Assembly (NCBI GenBank): GCA_011392765.1
Contig: WYCW01000004.1
Location: 62,001-126,000 of the forward strand
DNA length: 64,000 nt
Origin: Candidatus Thiosymbion ectosymbiont of Catanema sp. Cochon2018
GTDB lineage: Bacteria; Pseudomonadota; Gammaproteobacteria; Chromatiales; Chromatiaceae
Reading direction: 5' to 3'
Made by a program: the position numbers and the translations under genes
Notes under the pieces: model-generated
Told to the model about the DNA's origin: nothing
What the model saw: only the letters and a program-made list of their open reading frames with translations
Databases searched by the model: none
In this document: positions 9,679 through 19,924 of the stretch, piece after piece
Numbering within the stretch: the first letter of the stretch is position 1
Layout of the letters: each line of letters opens with the position of its first letter

Positions 9679-10764
9679 ATGAGTGATGTCCTCGTCATCG
9701 GTGGCGGCGCGATCGGTCTGCTCACCGCCCGGGAGCTGGTGCGGTCCGGTGCCGGCGTCACCCTGGTGGAGATGGGAGCGACCGGGCGCGAGGCCTCCTG
9801 GGCCGGCGGCGGCATCATCTCGCCGCTCTACCCTTGGCGCTATGCCGATTCGGTGACTGCCTTGTCGCTCCGGAGCCAGCGGCACTATCCGCAGTTGTGC
9901 GCTACCCTGCGGGAAGAGACGGGCATCGATTCCGAGCTTATTCGTAGCGGCCTTCTGATCCTGGATCCCCAGGAGCAGGACCAGGCCCTGCCGTGGGGTC
10001 GGCAACACCGGACGCGGATCGAAACATTGACACCCGGCGCCCTGCGCGAGCTGGCGCCCGGACTGGGGTTTACCCCCCCCACCGCCCTTTGGATGCCGGA
10101 GATCGCCCAGATTCGGAATCCGCGGTTTGTCAGGGCCCTGCGCCGCTCGATCGAAGGGCGGGTGCGGATCCGTGAGCAAGAAGAGGCAGTGGAGCTCCTG
10201 GTGGACTCCGGCCGCGCCGTCGGTGCCCGCACCCGCAAGGGTAGGATCGCCGCGGACCTGATCGTCGTCTGCTCCGGTGCCTGGACCGCGCGGCTGTTCG
10301 AGCAGCTGGGCAAGCGGCCCGCCATCGAACCCGTGCGCGGGCAGATGCTCCTGTTCCACGCCGCGCCGGGGCAGCTCGATCGGATCGTCCTCTTCCGTGA
10401 CCGCTACCTGATCCCGCGCAAAGACGGCCGTATCCTCATCGGCAGCACCCTGGAACATGAGGGATTCGTAAAGACTACCACCGCCGAGGCCAAGGAAGAC
10501 CTCTACCAAGCCGCCGTGGAGCTCCTCCCGTCGCTTGGGCGCGTACCCATCGAAGACCACTGGGCAGGGTTGCGCCCCGGCTCCCCCGGAGGCATCCCCT
10601 ACATCGGGGCCTATCCGGGTATCCGGGGCCTTTACTTCAATGCCGGCCACTACCGCAACGGCCTGGTTACAGGTCCGGCCTCTGCGCGTTTGGCGGCCGA
10701 CCTGCTGCTCGGGCGCGCTCCCGTCCTCGACCCCTCGCCCTATGCCCTCGATGCCGACCGTTGA
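9679..10764 (+). CDS. thiO: glycine oxidase ThiO (FAD-dependent)
   Basis: 361 residues of the DAO family. The N-terminal dinucleotide motif VIGGGAIGLLTAREL (residues 5-19) binds FAD, GREASWAGGGIISPL is the typical ThiO/DadA second block, and the C-terminal GLRPGSPGGIPYIG and NAGHYRNGLVTGP close the FAD site. Glycine oxidase produces the iminoglycine used to build the thiazole of thiamine. The ATG at 9679 fits the motif spacing. A longer frame from 9565 would start inside a repeat. No other thi gene is adjacent. A different D-amino-acid or glycine-type substrate cannot be excluded. Confidence 0.88.
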   Translation: MSDVLVIGGGAIGLLTARELVRSGAGVTLVEMGATGREASWAGGGIISPLYPWRYADSVTALSLRSQRHYPQLCATLREETGIDSELIRSGLLILDPQEQDQALPWGRQHRTRIETLTPGALRELAPGLGFTPPTALWMPEIAQIRNPRFVRALRRSIEGRVRIREQEEAVELLVDSGRAVGARTRKGRIAADLIVVCSGAWTARLFEQLGKRPAIEPVRGQMLLFHAAPGQLDRIVLFRDRYLIPRKDGRILIGSTLEHEGFVKTTTAEAKEDLYQAAVELLPSLGRVPIEDHWAGLRPGSPGGIPYIGAYPGIRGLYFNAGHYRNGLVTGPASARLAADLLLGRAPVLDPSPYALDADR

Positions 10765-11386
10765 TTGGGTACATTTGACTTTTTGATTTTTTGCCGCAAA
10801 TGCACGCAAATGGACGCAAATTTCCCATACTCGATCCGACCTGGGTTTTGTAGGGGCATCCCTCGCGGATGCCCGGTTGTAGGTTGGGCAAAGCCCGCCA
10901 TGGACGGCGGCGTGCCCAACGAAAGGTTGATGTTGGGCACGCCGGATCGTCCCTGATCCGGCTTTGCCCAACCTACGCACTCCGCGCCGGCGCTTGGAAG
11001 TTGAAGGCAACATAATCTCCCTTATTTAGCCGAAAATCTTTCTCTTCCGCCCCATGTGACACGGAATTCAGCGTGAAATATGGTGACTTCATCCCACCGC
11101 TTCCGGGAAAACCGAATACTTTCACAGTCCCCGGAGCGTCAATGCCATTAAGTTAAGCGTTACCGGTCAGCAAAGTAAGAAAAAAACTACGAATCACGCG
11201 AATCCTCGCGAATCGATTCGCGGAAATTCGCGTGATTCGTAGTTTTCTCTTCCACATCGGTAAGTGGCCAACAGCTAACTTAACGGCATTGTCTCCGGAG
11301 CGTGGGAACGAGCAACGTTGAGACTCGAAACCGTAACCATTTAAAAATCTGCCACGACCCGGATGCCCATGTGCAGGGGAGAAAAG
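10765..11386. other. repeat-filled intergenic region with a family B element
   Basis: From left to right there is a GCAAATG-word arm (10792-10822), then a palindrome bounded by TAGGTTGGGCAAAGCC at 10873 and GGCTTTGCCCAACCTA at about 10960-10975 that contains a smaller TGGGCACGCC hairpin, then a stretch without recognisable features (10985-11139). A complete family B element follows at 11140-11291, with CAATGCCATTAAGTTAAG and CTAACTTAACGGCATTG ends. The last 95 bases contain the ribosome binding site of the Uma2 gene. Confidence 0.7.
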
Positions 11387-11968
11387 ATGCAACCAGCGTT
11401 TCAACCCACGCTCTACGAGTCCCTTGAAGCCCTGCCTGATAATCTGACCGGGGAGATCCTGAACGGGCAGCTTTATACCCAATCGCGCCCGTCAGGTCCG
11501 CATGGCCAAGTCTCTCTCAAGCTCGGTGCCAGGATCGATGGCCCTTACGGTGAGGGCATCGGTGGCCCTGGTGACTGGTGGATCTGTCCCGAACCGGAGC
11601 TGCACTTTGTACGGGACACGGAAGTAGCCGTACCGGATCTGGCCGGTTGGCGACGTGAGCGGATGCCTTACCTGCCGGAAGGACACCGCTTCGAGGTGGT
11701 CCCCGACTGGGTCTGCGAGATCCTATCTCCATCGACCAAGAAGAAGAACCGTGAGACGAAGATGCCGCTGTATGCCTTCTACGGTGTGCGGTATGTGTGG
11801 CTGATCGATCCAGTTAAACGCACCTTGGAGGTGTACCGACTGGAAGCCGGCGCCTGGGTCGAGAGCGGTCGCTTTGCCGCTGCCGATCAGGTGGTCGCCC
11901 CGCCGTTCGAGACCATCAGCCTCGACCTGATTGCCCTCTGGCCGCCGCGGGGACCGGCTCTCGTATGA
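11387..11968 (+). CDS. Uma2 family putative endonuclease (DUF820)
   Basis: 193 residues. PD-(D/E)xK-like Uma2 domain: early YESLEALPDNLTGEILNGQLY, then GDWWICPEPELHF, VAVPDLAGWRRER and PDWVCEILSPSTKKKNRETK. The aspartate in VPDLAGW and the E-x-L-S-P-S segment with its lysine represent the nuclease core. The family is abundant in cyanobacteria and in repeat-rich gammaproteobacteria, and its biological role is unresolved. The ATG at 11387 has AGGGGAG 5 bases upstream. A longer start at 11363 lacks that. It is a single gene flanked by repeats on both sides, consistent with an accessory, mobile gene. Confidence 0.85.
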   Translation: MQPAFQPTLYESLEALPDNLTGEILNGQLYTQSRPSGPHGQVSLKLGARIDGPYGEGIGGPGDWWICPEPELHFVRDTEVAVPDLAGWRRERMPYLPEGHRFEVVPDWVCEILSPSTKKKNRETKMPLYAFYGVRYVWLIDPVKRTLEVYRLEAGAWVESGRFAAADQVVAPPFETISLDLIALWPPRGPALV

Positions 11969-12177
11969 GCTTCAGATAACCTCTCTCCTACGTGTATTCG
12001 TCGTTTTCCTCTTTTTTGCCGCAAATGCACGCAAATAAACGCAAATTTCCCATACTCAATACAAGCTGACTCATTGCACTCACCACACCATTGATGCGGT
12101 TCATCTGGCCCCACGCTCCAGCACGGAAATGAGCCGGAGAACCTCGACCTTGAGACCCGGAACCTCGACTGTAAAGC
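11969..12177. other. intergenic with GCAAAT-word arm
   Basis: Between the Uma2 gene and the tandem duplication there is a GCCGCAAATGCACGCAAAT arm at 12015-12047 and a short CCTCGACC/CCTCGACT doublet around 12145-12170. No gene or terminator is recognisable. Confidence 0.5.
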
Positions 12178-12663
12178 CAGGTAGGCTGGGTTGAGGAACG
12201 AAACCCGGCACAGACGGCTGAAATATGCTGGGTTACGGCGCGTTCGACCTTACCGGCACATCCCAACATCACAGCACGCGCCTAACCCAGCCTACCGATT
12301 CATGCTGAGATGCTGTCGATCGCGGCGCCATTATCCGTAAAAATCGATAACCGCCTGCGCCTGTCTCTCCGGCAGATACCCCAACCAATCGGGCTGAAGA
12401 TGCACGACAATCGAACCCAGCCAGGTAGGCTGGGTTGAGGAACGAAACCCAGCACAGACGGCTGAAATATGCTGGGTTACGGCGCGTTCGACCTTACCGG
12501 CACATCCCGACATCACAGCATGCGCCTAACCCAGCCTACCGATTCATGCTGAGATGCTGTCGATCGCGGCGCCATTATCCGTAAAAATCGATAACCGCCT
12601 GCGCCTGTCTCTCCGGCAGATACCCCAACCAATCGGGCTGAAGATGCACGACAATCGAACCGA
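12178..12663. repeat. 243-bp direct tandem duplication covering the 3' end of a membrane-protein gene
   Basis: Unit 1 spans 12178-12420 and unit 2 spans 12421-12663, nearly identical with few substitutions (for example CCCAACATC against CCCGACATC). Each unit holds a GTAGGCTGGGTTGAGG palindrome and then the last 30 or so codons of the minus-strand membrane protein (LQPDWLGYLPERQAQ). Only the right-hand copy is attached to the gene. The left copy is a free 3' fragment, so the duplication is recent. Confidence 0.9.
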
Positions 12664-14296
12664 GGGCCAGCAGCAAGGTGGCGATGACCGCAAGCGTGCG
12701 CAATCGCCACAATCCGTGCATGATCGGCAAAGACCATGGCCTTTCCTCGCTGTAATCCAATCCGGCCTTATAGGCGGCGACCGCGTTACCTGCTATCAAG
12801 AGCATGGCGGCGCCGGTTACGGCAATCATCAGATTCGCCCAATGCCAGGGTTCGAGCCTCGACCAGTCCAGGATAAACAGATACTCCAACCAGAATGACA
12901 CGGCGGGCAGATCAGGAAGATTCAATAAAGGCCTGGCGCCGGTCAAGAATATGAGGGACGCGCCGAACCAGAGAATACCCAGACCAATCAGCACCAGTTG
13001 TGCCGGATTGGTCCAGGGCCAACACAGATCACGTCGTCTCCGCTCAATACGGTCATCGGTGGGCAAGGGACGCAACAGGAATGCAAGCGGCCAATAGAAC
13101 CAACAGGTCGCCTTGATATTCAGCCGGTAAAATAGGACTGGTATGAACCAGATCGGTATAATAAGAAGATACACAGGTCTCAATAATGTTTTTTCTCCCC
13201 TATGCTCATTAATCAGAGTGTCCAGAGTATATCGTTTGTTGTATTTCCCAATGTTTGGTACAAGTTCCGCGGGAGTTTCGGCGTCGATGATAAAGTTATT
13301 CTCCATCCAATTCTTGGGTAGAGATCTGATTCCGTCAAAAAAAAGAAAACGCAGGGTTGCTAATAGCCGTATAATTACGGCCTTTATCGCAATCGCACTT
13401 GCAGCTATAAATATAAGTATAGTCCCAACTATAGGCCCACCTATAGTCCAAATTATAGTCAAAAATGAAGCCATAAGTACAAATGCAACATAAATCACAC
13501 CTACAAGCATGCTCACAGCCCCGGCCATAAGCACAACCACACTTATAATCTTACTCACAACCTCAACCGTATCATTCCCAACCGTACTTCTAACCACAAC
13601 CTCAACCACACCTAAAACATTAGCTATAATCACAGCTATATCCATAACCACATCCTCAACCCAATCTACAATCGGAAACTCCCCCATCACAATTGCAGCC
13701 CCAATCGCACCCATAAACATACCTATAAATACGCTTACAGATGTACCCACAACCACAACCACGACTGCCACAATTGTACCCTCAACCGTGGCTATATTTG
13801 CAACTACAGCCACACCTGCAGCTATACCTGCAGCTACACCTCCTCTCATAGCCGTACCTGCAGCCACATCCTTATCTTCAACTACAATTTTACCTAAAAC
13901 CACATTTGCAACTACATCCGCATCCGCATCCGCAACTACAGACGTAACGATGTTCCCTGCCGTCATGCCCACGGTAACGCCTATTGTTCCTGCCAACGCG
14001 GCGTATAGAAAAAGCAATAGGCCTGTTTGGTGTTCATGTTGGGAATATGCTAGATCGCTGTAAATCCACCAGCTAACAGAAAAGCCGAGTACGGCCATCA
14101 TGCCGAGCCATACGATTTTCCTGGTGCGGGACCATTTTTCATAGTTTTCAGCATCAAGCCAATCCCGCCGAAACCAATCGACGCCGGCCTCGATGGATCG
14201 TTCCGAGCGGAGCAGCAACAGGGGTGCCACGAACAGGCTGGTAACCAGATGGAGATGAGTATCGAAATAGAGCGCAATCACCCAGTAGAGCGCCAC
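12575..14296 (-). CDS. large multi-pass membrane protein with Val/Ala/Gly low-complexity core
   Basis: 573 residues, not recognised. The N-terminus has hydrophobic helices and a conserved-looking ERSIEAGVDWFRRDW segment. Residues of about 100-300 are an extended run of Val, Ala, Gly, Ile and Thr (for example GVAAGIAAGVAVVANIATVEG). The C-terminal third has several ordinary membrane helices and a polar tail (PDWLGYLPERQAQAVIDFYG). The coding strand of the core is extremely G/T-rich: the plus strand at 13440-13960 has very few G. The start is uncertain. The annotated GTG lacks a binding site, the same frame stays open upstream to a TAG near 14355, and a neighbouring frame carries MLRPVVYTGIP with an ATG, so an N-terminal frameshift is possible. 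Expansion by slippage would explain the core. Confidence 0.6.
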   Translation of the reverse strand: MALYWVIALYFDTHLHLVTSLFVAPLLLLRSERSIEAGVDWFRRDWLDAENYEKWSRTRKIVWLGMMAVLGFSVSWWIYSDLAYSQHEHQTGLLLFLYAALAGTIGVTVGMTAGNIVTSVVADADADVVANVVLGKIVVEDKDVAAGTAMRGGVAAGIAAGVAVVANIATVEGTIVAVVVVVVGTSVSVFIGMFMGAIGAAIVMGEFPIVDWVEDVVMDIAVIIANVLGVVEVVVRSTVGNDTVEVVSKIISVVVLMAGAVSMLVGVIYVAFVLMASFLTIIWTIGGPIVGTILIFIAASAIAIKAVIIRLLATLRFLFFDGIRSLPKNWMENNFIIDAETPAELVPNIGKYNKRYTLDTLINEHRGEKTLLRPVYLLIIPIWFIPVLFYRLNIKATCWFYWPLAFLLRPLPTDDRIERRRRDLCWPWTNPAQLVLIGLGILWFGASLIFLTGARPLLNLPDLPAVSFWLEYLFILDWSRLEPWHWANLMIAVTGAAMLLIAGNAVAAYKAGLDYSEERPWSLPIMHGLWRLRTLAVIATLLLALGSIVVHLQPDWLGYLPERQAQAVIDFYG

Positions 14297-14712
14297 GGCA
14301 AAGGCGGTTTCGGCAATCGCCGGGACCGAAATTTGCCCGGCGGCACGGGATTCCGGTGTAGACTACCGGACGCAGCATTTCTTTTTCTCCATCACGTATG
14401 CTCGATCTTTGGGATTCAGTGTAGGATGCGGTGAGCGTCAGGGACGACGTGAACCGCATCAATGATGCAGTGAGCGCGGTTGGTGATTCAGGATGGCATC
14501 ACGAGGAAGTGCGAACCGCATCAATGGACGTCTGGCCAGCGGCGAACCGCATCGATCAGCTACCAGTCGCCGGCAGTGTAGGTCAGCAAAACCGGGAGCG
14601 CCCCACCCGCTTGTCCCCGCGAGGTTCCTGGTGTGAGCCGAGTTTTCCTATAGGAAAAAATACCGTGGACCACATGAACGGCATGAGAGTAACCCAATAG
14701 ACGACATGGACG
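14297..14712. other. intergenic with TGGAC-word palindrome
   Basis: Contains two to three GCGAACCGCATC/GATGCGGTGAGCG words (14413-14560) also found at 23409, 43195-43300 and 55714, and the left arm of a long palindrome of TGGAC-ATGGAC words (14673-14793) whose right arm runs into the truncated metalloprotease-like copy. A similar palindrome is at 43060-43146. No gene is recognised. Confidence 0.6.
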
Positions 14713-15144
14713 TTATGGACTGCATGGACCGGGGGGACATGCAGCAACCCTCGGTCCATACAGTCCACGTGGTCCATGTTGTCCACGGCGGCCGGCACCG
14801 TCCAAGCGGGGTATACCCGGTTGATTCTTGGCTTCGGTGAGGGCGGTCAGGAGCGTTCTTTTTTCTCTGGGGGTAAAAGTATTGATTCCAAAGTGTCCGA
14901 TGATTTCGTGTCGAAGAGTTCGTCTAAAGTGACCTTCGTCACGAAAATTGGAAACGGCGAAGGCGGCGTATCGTCCGACAGGAAAATAGGCTCCGAAGAT
15001 TCTTCCTGCTCGTTCGATGGTTGCGTTTTCATGAATGGCCTCCTCTTGTGTTGCACGGATCTTATATTTTAGCTGAAGAGCAGCGGGATAAATCCGGCAA
15101 AATTCGGAAATCAATCTCTGAGCTTGTTCAACGGTTATCGGCAT
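14713..15144 (-). pseudogene. truncated duplicate of the HExxH zincin-like gene
   Basis: The first 105 or so codons match the neighbouring gene at 15218-15841 closely (PITVEQAQRLISEFCRIYP, then TLRHEIIGHFGINTF). After EKRTLLTALTEAKNQPG the frame runs into a TGGAC-word palindrome and encodes an unrelated Gly/Pro/Arg-rich tail. The HEIIGH motif is intact. The upstream 40 bases are also duplicated between the two copies, so the copy arose by tandem duplication and was then cut at its 3' side by a repeat insertion. It could still yield a short product. Confidence 0.7.
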
Positions 15145-15217
15145 TAGCGGCAGGAACTCATGATGGGCCACTGCCCATCATCGGCGAGGTCAGGAAGAGT
15201 ATCGGTCTTTATTCCAC

Positions 15218-15841
15218 CTACAGCCCTTCCCTGCTCCATTGATCGAGATCGGTAGCAGGAAAGGTCTGCTGGAATCGCGTGCGGTTCTTGAATCCGTCGG
15301 CGACCGCAACGGCAATGGTAAAGAGATCGTCGTGCTCCATGGGTCGAGAACGCGCAAGAATGACCTGGCGCGAGACCTGGTCCGCTTTGAGGCTATCGAC
15401 GGCTGAATCCGGCCTGATCGACTCACACGCGAGACAAAAGATCTCCTCGGCCTTGAATGATTCCGGAAGAGAGGGATAACGCCTATCGACGTCCAACCAC
15501 CACTCGGAGAGAGTCGATTGGTGGCGAGTCGTCGATATGGCGCCTATGAGGGCCCTTTTTTCGGAGGGTCTGAAGGTGTTGAGTCCAAAGTGGCCAATAA
15601 TTTCGTGTCGTAGCGTTCGGGTAAAAGCCATCGCGTCACGAAAATTGGAAACGGCGAAGGCGGCGTATCGTCCCACAGGAAAATAGGCTCCGAAGATTCT
15701 TCCTGCTCGTTCGATGGTTGCGGTTTCATGGATAGCCTCCTCTTGTGTTGCACGAATCTTGTATCTTAGCTGAAGCGCAACGGAATAAATCCGGCAAAAT
15801 TCGGAAATCAACCCCTGGGCTTGTTCGATGGTTATCGGCAT
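15218..15841 (-). CDS. HExxH zincin-like metallopeptidase domain protein
   Basis: 207 residues. The motif HEIIGHFG (H79, E80, H84) in TLRHEIIGHFGLNTF is the zinc-binding/catalytic signature of the zincin-like domains found in large polyvalent proteins of plasmids and phages (HExxGHxG). No signal peptide is seen. The C-terminal half is helical, with a basic stretch (QVSRQVILARSRP). It is followed by its truncated paralogue and preceded by ptsI, which ends the PTS operon 46 bases upstream, so read-through expression is possible. As a free-standing domain its substrate is unknown. The start is the ATG of MPITIEQ. An in-frame stop lies just upstream. Confidence 0.65.
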   Translation of the reverse strand: MPITIEQAQGLISEFCRIYSVALQLRYKIRATQEEAIHETATIERAGRIFGAYFPVGRYAAFAVSNFRDAMAFTRTLRHEIIGHFGLNTFRPSEKRALIGAISTTRHQSTLSEWWLDVDRRYPSLPESFKAEEIFCLACESIRPDSAVDSLKADQVSRQVILARSRPMEHDDLFTIAVAVADGFKNRTRFQQTFPATDLDQWSREGL

Positions 15842-15886
15842 GAGCGGCAGGAGTTCATGGTGGGCCGCTGCTCACCATCAGCGAGG

Positions 15887-17631
<1,745 letters not shown>

Positions 17632-17635
<4 letters not shown>

Positions 17636-17901
17636 TCATCCTCCCCGAAGCGGTCGGCGATGAGTCGTTCCAGGGCGGCACCGGCGATGGCTTCGTCCTC
17701 GCCCTCGATCAGTAAGGTAAGGGTACTGCCCTGCGCCGCGGCAAGCATCATCACGTCCATGATGCTCTTACCGTTTACCCGACGTCCTTTACACTCCAAC
17801 CGGACCTGACTGGTGAAAGCGCCGGCGCAGGTGACGAGCTTGGCGGCGGCTCGGGCGTGCAGCCCGAGCTTGTTGATGATTTCGATCTCCTTACGAATCA
17901 T
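17632..17901 (-). CDS. ptsH: phosphocarrier protein HPr/NPr
   Basis: 89 residues. The phosphorylatable histidine is H15 in LGLHARAAAKLV, and Ser46 lies in NGKSIMDVMMLAA. It relays phosphate from enzyme I to EIIA proteins, here most likely PtsN. The ATG at 17901 places His at 15. An upstream GTG would add three residues. The stop overlaps the ptsI start (ATGA). The EIIA-mannose-type gene that often lies between rapZ and ptsH in related genomes is absent. The 138-base gap holds a GCAAAT-word arm instead. Confidence 0.93.
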
Positions 17902-18039
17902 GATCCGCACTCTTCGTCCTTAATATTGAGCCGGCAGGATCCTTACGGAAAATTTGTCCGCAAATGAACGCAAATGGCCGCAAATAAATCAGATGTATTT
18001 TCATATGCAAACCGTACCTGTCGAGCAACAGGCCACTGG

Positions 18040-18906
18040 TCATGGCAACTCCCGGTGGCGGACCATGACCTGGCGCCCCCTGGTCTCGAAATGCCTCTTG
18101 AGCTGCTCGGCGATGTAGACGGACCGATGTTGGCCTCCGGTACAGCCGATGGCGACGGTCAGATAGCTGCGTCCGTCCGTCTCGAAGCAGGGAATCCAAC
18201 GATCGAAGAAGCGCGCAAGGTCGCTGTGCATTTCATCGACTTCCGGCGAACCTTCCAAAAAGCGGGCTACGGCGGGATCCAGACCGGTCAACGGGCGCAG
18301 CTCCGGCTGCCAATGGGGATTGGGCAGACAGCGCACGTCGAAGACGAAGTCCACGTCCTGGGGTACGCCGTGTTTGAAGCCGAAGGTTTGGAGCAGAATC
18401 GGGACCTCGTGCGGGGTATCGTCGCGGAGGTGCTCGCGCACCAGATCCCGCAGCTGATGGACGTTGGTATGGGTGGTATCGATGCGCAGGTGGGGATCGT
18501 TCAGGATCGGCGCGAGCAGCCGGCGTTCGAGCTCGATCGCCTCGGCCAATGGGCGATCGGGGGTCGTCAGGGGGTGCTTGCGTCGCGTCTCGCTGAAGCG
18601 CTTGATCAGGGTTTCCGTCTCGGCTTCCAGGTACAGGAGGTGATACTCGAAAGGTCCGCTACAAAGTAGTTCCAGCAGCTCCGGCAGTCCGCTCAACCGC
18701 TGTAGTTGATTACGTGCGTCGATGCTGACGGCGGTTTTGGCGAAGGCGTTGTCGATGATCTCCTCCAGCCTCGTGACCAATTCCTTGAGCAGGAACAGCG
18801 GCAGGTTGTCGATGCAGTAATAGCCGAGGTCTTCCAGCGTATGCAGGGTGACGCTTTTTCCCGACCCGGACAGCCCACTGACGATAATCAGCTTCTTGGC
18901 GCTCAT
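18040..18906 (-). CDS. rapZ: RNase adapter protein RapZ
   Basis: 288 residues. The N-terminal Walker A VSGLSGSGKS (residues 8-17) and Walker B region (VSIDARN) belong to the P-loop kinase-like domain. The C-terminal FDVRCLPNPHW and AIGCTGGQHRSVYIAE blocks form the RNA/ligand-binding domain. RapZ delivers the GlmZ sRNA to RNase E and so controls glmS and amino-sugar supply in Enterobacteria. The target in this organism is inferred. The start codon overlaps the ptsN stop by four bases, as is common for this pair. Confidence 0.95.
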   Translation of the reverse strand: MSAKKLIIVSGLSGSGKSVTLHTLEDLGYYCIDNLPLFLLKELVTRLEEIIDNAFAKTAVSIDARNQLQRLSGLPELLELLCSGPFEYHLLYLEAETETLIKRFSETRRKHPLTTPDRPLAEAIELERRLLAPILNDPHLRIDTTHTNVHQLRDLVREHLRDDTPHEVPILLQTFGFKHGVPQDVDFVFDVRCLPNPHWQPELRPLTGLDPAVARFLEGSPEVDEMHSDLARFFDRWIPCFETDGRSYLTVAIGCTGGQHRSVYIAEQLKRHFETRGRQVMVRHRELP

Positions 18907-19385
18907 TGCAGGTGATTTCTGTCCCGGGGATCGTCCTCCAGGTCTTCCAGGACGGCAAGGATCTCTTCTGCCGAGGCGGCCTGGCGCAGGTCCCGGCGCA
19001 GCTGCGGATTGTCGAATCCGGATGCCAACCGCGAGAGTAGCTGCAGGTGCATCTCATTGGCCGACTGGGGTACCAACAACGCGAAGACCAGATCGACCGG
19101 TGTGTTGTCGATGGTATCGAAGGCAATCCCCTCCCGCAGTTGGACGAAGGCGCCTATTGCCTCGGTTATCTCCTGCATGCGGGCGTGGGGCAGGGCGACG
19201 CCGTGGCCGAGCCCGGTGCTGCCGAGGCGTTCGCGCTCGCACAGACGCTCGAACACGACTTTCGGGCTCAAGTCCGGACCTGCGCTTGCGAGAAGCGTTC
19301 CGAGCACTTCCAGGAGACGCTTTTTGCTGCTCAGTTCCAGACTGTTGCCGATACGGTCGGCAACGATGAGTTGGGGGGGAAACAT
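18903..19385 (-). CDS. ptsN: nitrogen regulatory EIIA protein PtsN
   Basis: 160 residues. The phosphorylation site is H67 in HGVALPHARM. IDNTPVDLVFALLVP and LLSRLASGF are typical EIIA-Ntr blocks. PtsN in its two phosphorylation states modulates potassium uptake, phosphate sensing and other targets. I chose the ATG at 19385 because GGGAG precedes it by about 9 bases and the family begins about this distance before the first helix. Longer starts at 19421 and 19493 have no binding site. It is coupled to rapZ. Confidence 0.93.
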   Translation of the reverse strand: MFPPQLIVADRIGNSLELSSKKRLLEVLGTLLASAGPDLSPKVVFERLCERERLGSTGLGHGVALPHARMQEITEAIGAFVQLREGIAFDTIDNTPVDLVFALLVPQSANEMHLQLLSRLASGFDNPQLRRDLRQAASAEEILAVLEDLEDDPRDRNHLQ

Positions 19386-19493
19386 CGGATGCTGCTCCCG
19401 ACGGGTAGGTGGTGAAGCCATTGGATAAGGCTGTCGTATCCGGGGTTGCGGAAAGCGAGGGGCATCGATCGGGTCCGAGCGCAAGACAGGCAC

Positions 19494-19826
19494 TCAGACC
19501 GTTTCCGGATCCTGGTCGAATACCCTATGACCGTTGCCTCGGTGATCGTTCCTCTTCTCTTTGTGTTTCAGGACCTGACGATCGAGCTTATCGATGAGCC
19601 CATCGATCGCCGCGTACATATCCTCCTGGACCGAGTCCGCAAAGACCCTGGCACCGTTGACGTGCAATGTGGCCTCCGCTTTTTGGCGCAGCTTCTCCAC
19701 ACTGAGGATGACATGGATGTCGAGGACGTGATCGAAGTGCCGCGCCAGGCGCTCGAACTTACTGTCGACATAGCCTCTGAGGGCCTCTGTGATGTCGACG
19801 TGGTGCCCGGTCAGGTTGATGTGCAT
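19494..19826 (-). CDS. hpf: ribosome hibernation promoting factor (short HPF)
   Basis: 110 residues beginning MHINLTGHHVDIT at 19826, with AGGAG 8 bases upstream. The double-stranded-RNA-binding-like fold of the YfiA/HPF family is indicated by ALRGYVDSKFERLARHFDHV and EATLHVNGARVFADS, then VQEDMYAAIDGLIDKLDRQ, KHKEKR. The short form binds the 30S A and P sites and promotes 100S dimers in stationary phase. It follows rpoN, its classical neighbour in gammaproteobacteria, and precedes ptsN. Confidence 0.95.
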   Translation of the reverse strand: MHINLTGHHVDITEALRGYVDSKFERLARHFDHVLDIHVILSVEKLRQKAEATLHVNGARVFADSVQEDMYAAIDGLIDKLDRQVLKHKEKRNDHRGNGHRVFDQDPETV

Positions 19827-19924
19827 AGTTTGACTCCTGAAGTTTCCAAAGATAGCGCCGACCCCTTGCCCCGGAGTTTCCAACGGTGGGAGTTGCGAAG
19901 ACTGCATGACCGCGGGAATCTCCG

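Noticed and set aside
13509-14063. A 184-residue Thr/Ile/Ala/Pro-rich frame on the plus strand
   Set aside because: It is the antisense of the Val/Ala/Gly core of the minus-strand membrane protein. The composition follows from the skewed DNA, and there is no ribosome binding site.
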